DNA of 5,956 nt from GCA-020344555 sp964405925 (GCA_964405925.1 CAYOQG010000319.1:1-5956); one strand, 5' to 3'. Numbered from the stretch's first letter, positions 1-5,537 are shown. Program-made: numbers and translations. The notes: generated by a model not told the origin, from the letters alone.

Positions 1-3
1 TGT

Positions 4-16
4 GCCCTTTCAGGGC
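4..16. repeat. Short hairpin, REP-like
   Basis: GCCCT and AGGGC arms (5 bp) around a 3-nt TTC loop form a perfect small hairpin. It is the first of several compact hairpins in the first 120 bases and resembles the core of the CAGCCCTTCAGGCT units that follow. I read it as part of a REP-type repeat cluster; the left end may continue outside the window. Confidence 0.45.
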
Positions 17-40
17 GGGGTTGGATGTGGGGGACGAGTC

Positions 41-59
41 CTCGGGGTGTTGCCCCGAG
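41..59. repeat. Perfect 7-bp stem hairpin, REP-like
   Basis: CTCGGGG and CCCCGAG arms flank a 5-nt TGTTG loop. There is no T-run on either side, so a canonical rho-independent terminator is unlikely. Its position between other short hairpins favours a REP/BIME-type intergenic repeat. The function is unknown. Confidence 0.5.
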
Positions 60-65
60 CTACTT

Positions 66-116
66 TATTTCAGCCCTTCAGGCTTGGGAGCAGAGAGTAT
101 TTCAGCCCTTCAGGCT
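66..116. repeat. Two direct copies of a 19-bp hairpin-forming repeat
   Basis: TATTTCAGCCCTTCAGGCT occurs exactly at 66-84 and again at 98-116, a 32-bp period. Each copy contains an AGCC/GGCT mini-hairpin. Direct repetition of a small hairpin unit, next to two other hairpins, is the typical arrangement of REP-like elements mobilised in trans by TnpA_REP/RAYT transposases. No such transposase is visible in this window, so that link is inference. Confidence 0.6.
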
Positions 117-181
117 GGGTGGCCGGGCGGCGATTATAGTAGTGTTCGCGATGGAAGGGCCGAAGGAGGAGGCGACGGGGT

Positions 182-209
182 GAATGCTGAATGCGGAATT
201 GTGAATTGG
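182..209. repeat. 7-bp tandem repeat, four units
   Basis: Four consecutive heptamers read GAATGCT, GAATGCG, GAATTGT, GAATTGG. The GAAT core is invariant and the last three bases drift. The array is in non-coding DNA and ends 3 bp before a second array of different period. Confidence 0.6.
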
Positions 210-212
210 AGG

Positions 213-244
213 GCGACGAAGCGACAAAGCGACGAGGCGACGCA
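213..244. repeat. 8-bp tandem repeat, four units
   Basis: Four consecutive octamers read GCGACGAA, GCGACAAA, GCGACGAG, GCGACGCA, with an invariant GCGAC core followed by a variable triplet. A further GGCGACGGAGG follows shortly downstream. Such arrays usually arise by slippage. No reading frame here looks coding. Confidence 0.6.
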
Positions 245-484
245 GGGGCTGGCGACGGAGGTGGCTAGGTGACGCGGTGGTGACACACGAGAGTTGACTT
301 GGCGCGTCACGGACGCACCGTACATCTGCGGTGCCCGCTCCATGACTGTCGCGGTACTGATTTGCCTTCGTCTCTTCACCGCGGAGCCTGTCCGCCCCGG
401 ATGGATTGCTCCTGCCCACCGGTCGCTTGCGCTCCCGGGTCGGACTGGGCGTTTGTCCGCGGGCCCGTTGTGGAGATTGGATGA
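245..484. other. Intergenic stretch without a supported gene
   Basis: Bases 1-484 lie downstream of the minus-strand ligase gene and hold only repeats. Open frames exist on both strands here, but their translations are Arg/Pro/Ser-rich, run through the repeats, and show no domain. A 6-bp hairpin (GCACCG at 315-320, CGGTGC at 329-334) is present, with no T-tract on either strand. No convincing terminator for the ligase gene was found just past its stop. Confidence 0.5.
419..438. repeat. REP-like imperfect palindrome
   Basis: CCGGTCGCTTGCGCTCCCGG has CCGG ends that pair with each other and an inner GC/GC pairing. The GCTTGCGC core is of a kind I associate with abundant intergenic repeats in planctomycete genomes. 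Only one copy lies in the window, so its repeat status rests on recognition rather than on anything seen here. Confidence 0.3.
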
Positions 485-2773
485 TTACCTTTGGTTCTGG
501 AGCAAGGCTTGGACTTGATCGATTCTGTCGCGAATGGCGTCGCGGTCTTTCGGGCGCAGGCGGCGAAGTTCCTCCCATGCCAGACGCCCGTCATCAATAT
601 CGAGGGCACGTTCGTAGTTGGCGACTGCCTGCTGCAGCAGCTCCATTGAGTCCGTCCGTCGCCCAGCTTCAGCTTGACAATCAGCCAGGGCGACCAGGCC
701 CTTCGGGTCGAGCGGGTAGAGTGAGAGCGCTACGCGGGCAGCGTCAATTGCCCTGTAAAGGTCCTCACTGCTTCCTGAGATTTTGGCTTTCTCTTGATAG
801 ACGCGCATCTGCATCCGCCGCAGCTTGAGGCTGTCGCGATCGCGTTTGATCGCTCGTTCAACGGAAGCAGCCGCCGCATCGAGCGCCGATTCGCGCAACT
901 CTCGAAACGACGAGGCTGCCATGAGCCACTGAGTCTGCCCGACATAGGGTGTTGGATCGACCGGATCGGCTTTGGCTGCCTCCTCGAACTGATCATAGGC
1001 GAGCTGGGATGTGACCGGCGCCGGCAACACCTGTTGGGACGACGTGCGTGCTCGTTCCAGATGGCGCATACACCGAACGACTGGTACGAACCCGACATAC
1101 GCGATCACCACAATGGCAGCCGCCAGAGCGCCCAGCGGCAGACGCCAGTTGGCCGCCCTCGACTGCGTCGTCACTGGATGATCGTCCGCGACGTCCGCGA
1201 TGCGGACCGCCAAGAGGGCAAAGAACGTCGTCGCCGTACCCGGCACGAACGCCGCGAAGTTGATCATGTCGTGCAACAAGAAGACAAACAACCCGATGGC
1301 TGTACCGGTGCTGAGCAAGCCCCTGGTTCCAATGTCCCGTGCGTCGCCCTGTCCCAAGCCATGGGTGAACACGAGAAAACCGAGCACCCAGAACACACCC
1401 GTCATCACGGACGCGTAGTACAGGTAATTCCAGTCGCTAGTGCCAAGCAGTGGCAGGCGACCCAGGACAACAACGAGCGTAAGCGCGATCGTCCACGATG
1501 CTACTCCCATGGGTTTTGGGGAAGTGTCGATTCCACGTGGGGGACTTCGATGTCCCCTGCGGCATCCTGTGACCACGTACGACCCGCCGACCAGCATGGC
1601 AACAATCCCAATCAGCCCGACGACTCCCCAGTCAGCAGCCGCTTGGACGAAGAGGTTGTGCGGGTTGGCGATCTCCTCCGGGCTTTGGATGGATTTGTAC
1701 TGGAGGTAATGGCGACCGAAGTTCTCTCGCCCCACACCCGTCAAGGGGTGATCGGCGATCATCCCTGCCGATGCCCGCCAATATTGCCAGCGGAACATGA
1801 TCGACGACTGCCACTCATACGTCAGCGACCAGCGGCCCGGCCGATCCTTATAGAGACCATAGGCGATCATCGTCACGATGGCGGCGACAACGCAGCACCA
1901 GCCGATGACGAAGGCCTTCTTGCGATGAGCGTTGAACCAGCTTTTCCGCCAAGCCAGGATGATCCAGAGAGTTATGCCGACGATGGCCGCCCCCAACGCC
2001 CCGACGCTCTTTGTGAGGATCGCCGCCCAGCCGATCAGAAGAATACCGCCGGCGCCGGCCAAAAGAACGACCCATTGGATCGGTTTCTTCGCTCGCCGCA
2101 ATCGGCTAATGACCAGCCCAGCCCCCGCCATGGCACAAAGAACAAGGTAGCTTCCAGCCACGTTGCTGTGCGGGAAGTGACCGCTGGCCTCGTGGGCTTT
2201 TATCCTTCGTTCGAAGGCCTCGACCTGGTTGGAGTCAAGCTCCACCCCCTGGTCGGCCCAGAACTCTTCCTTGATCGTTTGGTAATGCGCCCACGTATCG
2301 TCAAAGCCAACGAAGTATTGCTCAACGCATGTAACTGCCTGTGCGGCGGCGGACGCGAGCACCGCCGCTACCAGCAGCCGTCTATGCCACGGCCTGTGCA
2401 TGAGCTGCACGAGTGCGATAGCGAGGATCGGATAGCAGAGCCAATCAACCGTCCCGTTGACAGCCAAACGCTTCTGACTCGCAAAGACGCATGAGACGAT
2501 CGCAGCAACGGTCAAAAGCCCGAGACCCCATCCTAATCCCGTTGGCCGGTACGGACGAAAAGCACCGAGTGGGCGAGCGAAAAGCCACCCCCCCGCAGCA
2601 CAGAGAATCAAAAGGTCAAAGACGTACGTTCGCACAGGTGACGGATCGCTCACCGCCTGGAGGGCAACAGTGAGCTCACTGACCGATGAATCGTACGACT
2701 CCGCGACAAGCGGACGCAGCACAACCACAGCAATCAGAGCAAAGAGTGAAGCCGTCTCGATCGTACGCTGCAT
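485..2773 (-). CDS. O-antigen ligase/polymerase (Wzy_C) family membrane protein with TPR tail
   Basis: The predicted product (762 aa) is a polytopic inner-membrane protein of the O-antigen ligase/polymerase superfamily, which joins or polymerises lipid-linked glycans on the periplasmic face. About a dozen hydrophobic segments run to residue ~570. A 'GHFPHSNVAGSYL' motif lies near 198-210. The Wzy_C signature follows: 'RWQYWRASAGMIADHPLTGVG' near 328-348, then 'NPHNLFVQAAADWGVVGLIG' near 370-389, the usual G-x-G...HN...W/E-x-G-x-x-G pattern before a transmembrane helix. Residues ~590-762 are soluble, Ala/Arg/Leu-rich and helical, with TPR-like units ending in 'ADP..PTPY' and 'LYPLDPKG'. ATG at 2773 was chosen because it directly precedes the first membrane segment; a TTG at 2866 would add 31 unlike residues and cross the putative promoter. 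No strong Shine-Dalgarno is visible. The family is secure; ligase versus polymerase and the substrate are not determinable. Confidence 0.88.
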   Translation of the reverse strand: MQRTIETASLFALIAVVVLRPLVAESYDSSVSELTVALQAVSDPSPVRTYVFDLLILCAAGGWLFARPLGAFRPYRPTGLGWGLGLLTVAAIVSCVFASQKRLAVNGTVDWLCYPILAIALVQLMHRPWHRRLLVAAVLASAAAQAVTCVEQYFVGFDDTWAHYQTIKEEFWADQGVELDSNQVEAFERRIKAHEASGHFPHSNVAGSYLVLCAMAGAGLVISRLRRAKKPIQWVVLLAGAGGILLIGWAAILTKSVGALGAAIVGITLWIILAWRKSWFNAHRKKAFVIGWCCVVAAIVTMIAYGLYKDRPGRWSLTYEWQSSIMFRWQYWRASAGMIADHPLTGVGRENFGRHYLQYKSIQSPEEIANPHNLFVQAAADWGVVGLIGIVAMLVGGSYVVTGCRRGHRSPPRGIDTSPKPMGVASWTIALTLVVVLGRLPLLGTSDWNYLYYASVMTGVFWVLGFLVFTHGLGQGDARDIGTRGLLSTGTAIGLFVFLLHDMINFAAFVPGTATTFFALLAVRIADVADDHPVTTQSRAANWRLPLGALAAAIVVIAYVGFVPVVRCMRHLERARTSSQQVLPAPVTSQLAYDQFEEAAKADPVDPTPYVGQTQWLMAASSFRELRESALDAAAASVERAIKRDRDSLKLRRMQMRVYQEKAKISGSSEDLYRAIDAARVALSLYPLDPKGLVALADCQAEAGRRTDSMELLQQAVANYERALDIDDGRLAWEELRRLRPKDRDAIRDRIDQVQALLQNQR

Positions 2774-2869
2774 GGTGAAAGTGTGGGACTGAGCCGGTGG
2801 TCGGTCAAGAGACAAGCGAAGATCTCGAATCCATACGGGAGTGGGGCACAGCCTGGGCTGACACAAATC

Positions 2870-2899
2870 AGCTTAGGCGCGGAGATTGTGGTTGGACAA
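2870..2899 (-). promoter_or_regulatory. Possible weak promoter for the ligase gene
   Basis: On the minus strand, TTGTCC (2899-2894) is followed after 18 nt by TAAGCT (2875-2870), roughly 95 bp before the ATG at 2773. The -35 is fair and the -10 poor. It is of interest mainly because its -35 falls in the same palindrome as the divergent promoter. Confidence 0.25.
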
Positions 2900-2904
2900 C
2901 CACA
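2887..2904. promoter_or_regulatory. Operator-like perfect inverted repeat between divergent genes
   Basis: TGTGGTTG (2887-2894) and CAACCACA (2897-2904) are exact reverse complements separated by GA. The 18-bp site sits in the divergent intergenic region and overlaps the -35 of the rightward promoter. That is the geometry of a dimeric regulator's operator that could repress or co-ordinate both directions. No regulator gene is present in the window to assign to it. Confidence 0.45.
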
Positions 2905-2920
2905 CATCGCCCACTACAAT
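2893..2920 (+). promoter_or_regulatory. Sigma70-like promoter for the kinase/acidic-protein unit
   Basis: TGGACA (2893-2898, 5 of 6 to TTGACA) is followed after 16 nt by TACAAT (2915-2920, 5 of 6 to TATAAT). Transcription would start near 2927. This places the true translation start of the downstream gene after that point, arguing against the most upstream in-frame GTG at 2783. Confidence 0.5.
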
Positions 2921-2959
2921 CCCAGTCCACGCGGTGACACTCGGCAATGTTGTATATCG

Positions 2960-3766
2960 GTGGTAGTTGCTTTGGCGAAACCAGTCCCACCCAGTTTGAC
3001 GGCTCTCGGACGGCGGGCTCTGCCACCTCGAATGTCGATTCGAGGCGAGGCGTACGAACTCCGCCGCATTTTCAAGAACGATTTCTTCGCGATCACCGCC
3101 TTGTACGAGTGCGGTCCTTCCAAGGTCGTATTGAAGGTGCACCGCCGGGCAAGTTTTCTGTTCATTCCGTTGCGTTGGCTGGGGCGGTGCCTGGCCGCTC
3201 GCGAGTGCGCCGCGTTCGAGCGGTTGCATGACGTTGAGGGAGTGCCAAGGTTGATCGACCGCTGGGGGTCCACCGGTGTGGTTCGGGAGTACATCGAGGG
3301 CCATCCGCTCAAGAAGGGTGAGCACGTGGGCGACGATTTCTACGAACGCCTTCGACGGCTGCTGGATAGACTCCACGAACGAGGTACGGCGTACGTCGAT
3401 CTGGAGAAATGCGAGAACGTGCTGGTCGGGCAGGATGGCCGGCCCTATCTCTTCGATTTTCAGATCTGTTGGCATCTTCCGCGCCGCTGGGGCGGGGAAC
3501 TCTGGCCGCTGCGCCGCGTGTGCGAGTGGCTACAGGCCACCGATCGTTACCACTTGACGAAGCTCCAACGTCGTACGAGACCTGATCAGCTCTCCTTTGA
3601 AGCCTTGGTTGCGTCCTATCGAAGGCCATGGTATGTGCGTCTTCATCGGTTCGTCACCCGGCCGTTCACTTGGTGCCGTCGGCTGGTGCTTGACCGGATC
3701 GACCCTCGTCGGGCAAACGGCGAACGCGGACGCATTCATGAGGACACAATGATTGGAGCGAGCTGA
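2960..3766 (+). CDS. Kinase-fold protein, InaA/lipopolysaccharide kinase-like
   Basis: The product (268 aa from this GTG) has a small eukaryotic-like kinase fold of the kind grouped with InaA/WaaP-type lipopolysaccharide kinases. Visible motifs are the beta-3 lysine in 'KVVLKVHR' (K59), a helix-C-type Glu in 'AARECAAFERL' (E82), a hinge-like 'VVREYIEGHPL' (107-117), a catalytic-loop equivalent 'AYVDLEKCENVLV' (D147, N153) and a metal-binding equivalent 'YLFDFQ' (D166), with Gln where the canonical motif has Gly. The ATP and metal ligands thus look intact, so it is probably active, perhaps on an envelope glycan or lipid. The C-terminal ~100 residues are Arg/Trp-rich and may contact membrane or an acidic partner. 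The start is uncertain: GTG 2960 lies downstream of the promoter and keeps the 'RRALPPRMSIRGEAY' lead-in; ATG 3032 would give 244 aa and GTG 2783 327 aa. No Shine-Dalgarno marks any of them. The next gene begins 2 bp after the stop. Confidence 0.75.
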   Translation: MVVALAKPVPPSLTALGRRALPPRMSIRGEAYELRRIFKNDFFAITALYECGPSKVVLKVHRRASFLFIPLRWLGRCLAARECAAFERLHDVEGVPRLIDRWGSTGVVREYIEGHPLKKGEHVGDDFYERLRRLLDRLHERGTAYVDLEKCENVLVGQDGRPYLFDFQICWHLPRRWGGELWPLRRVCEWLQATDRYHLTKLQRRTRPDQLSFEALVASYRRPWYVRLHRFVTRPFTWCRRLVLDRIDPRRANGERGRIHEDTMIGAS

Positions 3767-3768
3767 GT

Positions 3769-4308
3769 ATGGCTCTCGACGAAGAAAGCCGCGCGACAAT
3801 CGAGGCGTTTCGGGCGTATATCGAGGACGCCGTCGCCGGCGATGAACGATATGGCCAGGCTGAACGTCTTGACCGAGACGATGAATCCACGCTCGCGACG
3901 CGGTTTCAAGCGGGTGATTCCTGCTGGTTGGAGGTGGCCGTCCGACCGCTTATCCCCCAGGTGCGCGTCGGTCTGCTGACCGACGATCGCTGGAAAAGTG
4001 AGGAGATCGAGCAGGGCATCCAGGATTCCGGCGACACGATGGAAGCGTTCGTGGGACTTGGATTTGCCGAGGCCGGGCTGGACTGGTCCCTGCCCCCGGT
4101 CGAGCACTATCGCGAAGGCGAGCAGTGCTTCTACTTCGCCACGCCGTTGGAGATCGAGGAGTTGCCCGATCTGGATTGGGAGGAGCCGCGCAACAAGGTC
4201 ATCCGTATGTTAGAGGGATACTTGATCGCATTTGGGCCCTTCGTCGTCATCGATGAGGAGGACGCCGAGGAAGATGAGGATGAAGAGGATGAAGACGATG
4301 ACGAGTGA
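3769..4308 (+). CDS. Hypothetical protein with poly-Asp/Glu C-terminal tail
   Basis: This 179-aa protein is not one I can assign to a named family. It has no signal peptide or membrane segment and is probably cytosolic. Residues 1-40 are an acidic helix-rich start. Residues ~43-160 look like a compact mixed alpha/beta domain with strand-like 'CWLEVAVRPLIPQVRVGLL' and 'EQCFYFATPLEIEEL' and a helix 'RNKVIRMLEGYLIAFG'. Residues 162-179 are 17 Asp/Glu out of 18, encoded by a GA-rich purine run. ATG 3769 is well supported: GGAG at 3755-3758 gives a 10-nt spacing and the start falls 2 bp after the kinase-like gene's stop, so the two are probably co-transcribed and translationally coupled. Acidic tails often mimic nucleic acid or bind basic partners; the strongly basic C-terminus of the neighbouring kinase-like protein is one possible partner (inference only). 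Confidence 0.82.
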   Translation: MALDEESRATIEAFRAYIEDAVAGDERYGQAERLDRDDESTLATRFQAGDSCWLEVAVRPLIPQVRVGLLTDDRWKSEEIEQGIQDSGDTMEAFVGLGFAEAGLDWSLPPVEHYREGEQCFYFATPLEIEELPDLDWEEPRNKVIRMLEGYLIAFGPFVVIDEEDAEEDEDEEDEDDDE

Positions 4309-4340
4309 CTCCTCTCCTTGCTGAGGAGGGGGCGGGGGGG
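4307..4340. repeat. Degenerate copy of GC-rich dispersed repeat with small hairpin
   Basis: Bases 4307-4331 match 5408-5432 at 19 of 25 positions in the same orientation, and both continue into a G-rich run. CTCCTC (4309-4314) and GAGGAG (4323-4328) form a 6-bp stem with an 8-nt loop. The copy starts inside the stop codon of the acidic-protein gene. No T-tract follows on either strand, so it is not a canonical terminator, though the hairpin might still slow or end transcription between the two convergent units. Confidence 0.45.
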
Positions 4341-4424
4341 TCCAGGCAATCCAACAACCTCCCACAGCGGGCGCTCGGCGAAGTTGACGGAAGAAGGCAG
4401 CGATACCCGCGCGATGTGTTCTCC

Positions 4425-4916
4425 CTAGATCAATGCGCTGACGTCGACGCCGAGGGCCTTGGCGATGCGCTTGAGGGTTCGCACAGTGGTGCGATCGGGA
4501 TTGCGCTCGATTCGTGAGATTTGCGATTGGGGGACCTTGAGCTTGGCGGCTAGCTGCTTCTGTGTCATCCCCTTAGCTTTCCGCGCTCTGGTGATACTCT
4601 CGGCTGCGAGTTCCAACGCGAAGTCGTCGGCGTCGACGTAGTCGTCGTCGGTGCTGTTCTCTATCTGGGCGACGGCGTCCCTGACCATGCTAGCTTTAAT
4701 TAGCTCTTCGTATTCGACCACCGGGACAAGGACGTAGGTCGTTCGGTCTTGATCCACAATGTGTGCGTATTCTAAAGGGCTTTTGGTGGGACCTGTGTCT
4801 CTCGGATGGCGGTGCTTATGTTGGGCGGACGTGCTTGGTCGGCGCTCTCGGTCGGGCTTTACCCCTCCTCGTTCGGTTCTCCTCCCGAGATCTTTTGCCT
4901 TGTCGACCTTTGGCAT
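4425..4916 (-). CDS. XRE-family antitoxin with Phd-like N-terminal motif
   Basis: This is the antitoxin of a type II toxin-antitoxin pair; it should neutralise the upstream toxin and repress the operon. From ATG 4916 it is 163 aa. Residues 1-50 are a basic, low-complexity stretch (Arg/Lys/His/Pro). Residues ~54-76 ('VDQDRTTYVLVPVVEYEELI') resemble the N-terminus of Phd/YefM-type antitoxins. An acidic linker (85-105) precedes an XRE helix-turn-helix at ~108-160: 'ARKAKGMTQKQLAAKLKVPQSQISRIERNP' then 'TVRTLKRIAKALGVDVSALI'. The start is ambiguous. ATG 4916 has an AGGTGG site 4 nt upstream but overlaps the toxin gene by 58 bp in another frame. GTG 4757 would give a conventional ~111-aa antitoxin beginning at the Phd-like motif but has no Shine-Dalgarno. 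The family and TA role are confident; the N-terminus is not. Confidence 0.85.
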   Translation of the reverse strand: MPKVDKAKDLGRRTERGGVKPDRERRPSTSAQHKHRHPRDTGPTKSPLEYAHIVDQDRTTYVLVPVVEYEELIKASMVRDAVAQIENSTDDDYVDADDFALELAAESITRARKAKGMTQKQLAAKLKVPQSQISRIERNPDRTTVRTLKRIAKALGVDVSALI

Positions 4917-5155
4917 CGCTCCACCTTCAGGCGGTCCCGTGCCCGGTTCGTTTGGAAGATCGCGATGTTGCCTTCAAACCGGAAGAACCGCAGGATGTAT
5001 CGGCTCAGCGTGGGATCAGAAATTGCCTCCGAGTTCCCAATCGCATCTTCCTCGACCCGACGAAGCTCATAGTAGAAGGCTCTGCGTTCCTCGTCGTCGC
5101 ATTCCCGCCGCAGGTAGCGGATGACTTCCTTGTGCAGTTCCACCTTGATGCGCAT
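4859..5155 (-). CDS. RelE/ParE-like type II toxin
   Basis: The 98-aa product looks like a small RelE/ParE-superfamily toxin, a family that includes ribosome-dependent mRNA interferases and gyrase poisons. Two N-terminal helices ('LHKEVIRYLRREC', 'DEERRAFYYELRRVEEDAI') are followed by beta strands 'SRYILRFFRF', 'GNIAIFQTN' and 'DRLKVERCQ'. This is the usual alpha-alpha-beta layout, with clustered basic residues (R52, R56, R59, R71, R74) where active-site or substrate contacts lie. ATG 5155 was chosen because GGAGAA ends 6 nt before it and the family begins at 'MRIKVEL'; a TTG at 5239 would add 28 unlike residues. The toxin-first order with a downstream HTH antitoxin is the HigBA arrangement. 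The C-terminal ~17 residues (Ser/Gly/Glu-rich) are encoded in the overlap with the antitoxin frame. The biochemical target cannot be read from sequence. Confidence 0.82.
   Translation of the reverse strand: MRIKVELHKEVIRYLRRECDDEERRAFYYELRRVEEDAIGNSEAISDPTLSRYILRFFRFEGNIAIFQTNRARDRLKVERCQRSTRQKISGGEPNEEG
4921..4926 (-). promoter_or_regulatory. Shine-Dalgarno for antitoxin ATG 4916
   Basis: AGGTGG (minus strand, 4926-4921) lies 4 nt before ATG 4916. It is embedded in toxin codons for the 'LKVER' stretch, so it could be a coding coincidence. If used, it would couple antitoxin translation to passage of ribosomes through the toxin gene. Confidence 0.35.
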
Positions 5156-5161
5156 AGACGG

Positions 5162-5167
5162 TTCTCC
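5162..5167 (-). promoter_or_regulatory. Shine-Dalgarno for toxin start
   Basis: GGAGAA (minus strand, 5167-5162) is 6 nt from ATG 5155. It is a good match and spacing, and it decides the toxin start over the upstream TTG. Confidence 0.6.
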
Positions 5168-5305
5168 AGATCGCGGCATGAAACCGCGTCTGTACGCCAG
5201 CCGCTTCTTCAAGGTGGAACACGCAACTCCTCCTGGCAAAAGTTACCCATGCTCCCCTTTGTGTTCCACAGGCCGGGGGATCGGCCTTTCCATTATATTA
5301 CATAG

Positions 5306-5333
5306 AGTATATAACGTTTTTCATATATGTCAA
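5306..5333 (-). promoter_or_regulatory. Near-consensus sigma70 promoter of the TA operon
   Basis: On the minus strand a perfect TTGACA (5333-5328) is followed after 16 nt by TATACT (5311-5306, 5 of 6). Transcription would start near 5299, leaving a leader of about 144 nt before the toxin ATG. The element lies in a sharply AT-rich island (about 5286-5336) in otherwise GC-rich DNA. A CATATATG palindrome (5322-5329) and a TTATAT/ATATAA inverted pair (5309-5314 and 5293-5298) flank or overlap the -10/-35. These are plausible sites for autoregulation by the XRE antitoxin, but this is inference. Confidence 0.65.
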
Positions 5334-5377
5334 GCGGAAAATCCAAAGAGCGAGAGTGTTCGCGCCGGGAGGTCCGC

Positions 5378-5394
5378 GCGGGCTGAAGACCCGC
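5378..5394. repeat. REP-like GCGGG/CCCGC hairpin
   Basis: GCGGG (5378-5382) and CCCGC (5390-5394) pair around the 7-nt CTGAAGA loop. The unit has the look of planctomycete-type 'GCGGGCTGAAG' intergenic repeats. It could also act as a weak transcription barrier after the GNAT gene, but no T-tract follows. Confidence 0.4.
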
Positions 5395-5417
5395 AGCTCG
5401 GGTATTCGACTCTCCGT

Positions 5418-5490
5418 CTTGATAAGGAGGGGTCCGGGGAGGTTGTTCTAGTCGTATGACCCCCCTCAATCCCCCCTTATTAAGGGGGGA
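5418..5490. repeat. Long imperfect inverted repeat (MITE-like) with a 21-bp near-perfect palindrome
   Basis: The left arm (5418-5444) and right arm (5458-5484, reverse complement) match at 19 of 27 positions around a 13-nt centre. The right arm itself contains a perfect palindrome: TCCCCCCTTA (5470-5479), central T, TAAGGGGGGA (5481-5490). The left arm is also related to 4317-4340. Several related copies in both orientations within about 1.2 kb suggest a small dispersed element. It sits between the TA promoter and the GNAT gene's 3' end and may also limit read-through. No transposase is encoded. Confidence 0.6.
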
Positions 5491-5537
5491 AGGAAGAACA
5501 CGAGTCCGCGCGACGCGGCACTCGTTGGCGACGCGAT

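Noticed and set aside
1..120. CRISPR array suggested by regularly placed short repeats
   Set aside because: Only two exact copies exist, the spacing is about 13 bp of unrelated sequence, and the units are tiny hairpins, so REP-like repeats fit better.
315..334. 6-bp hairpin as a terminator for the ligase gene
   Set aside because: It lies about 150 bp past the stop and has no T-tract on the minus strand.
102..578. A 158-codon open frame on the minus strand
   Set aside because: It runs through the tandem arrays and the ligase stop, is low-complexity Arg/Ser/Pro, and shows no recognisable fold.
794..2494. A 566-codon open frame on the plus strand opposite the ligase gene
   Set aside because: Its translation is rich in Arg, Asp, His and Pro with no domain, and the opposite strand encodes a clear multi-pass membrane protein with Wzy_C motifs. 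Long antisense frames are common in GC-rich DNA.
2783..2959. Upstream extension of the kinase-like gene from GTG 2783
   Set aside because: It would cross the promoter and palindrome, leave only 9 bp to the divergent start, and add residues without kinase character.
2873..3475. A 200-codon open frame on the minus strand opposite the kinase-like gene
   Set aside because: It has no family features, spans the divergent promoter region, and the plus strand shows ordered kinase motifs over the same bases.
4309..4328. Hairpin as a rho-independent terminator for the acidic-protein gene
   Set aside because: It is followed by a G-rich run on the plus strand and a C-rich run on the minus strand, not by T residues.
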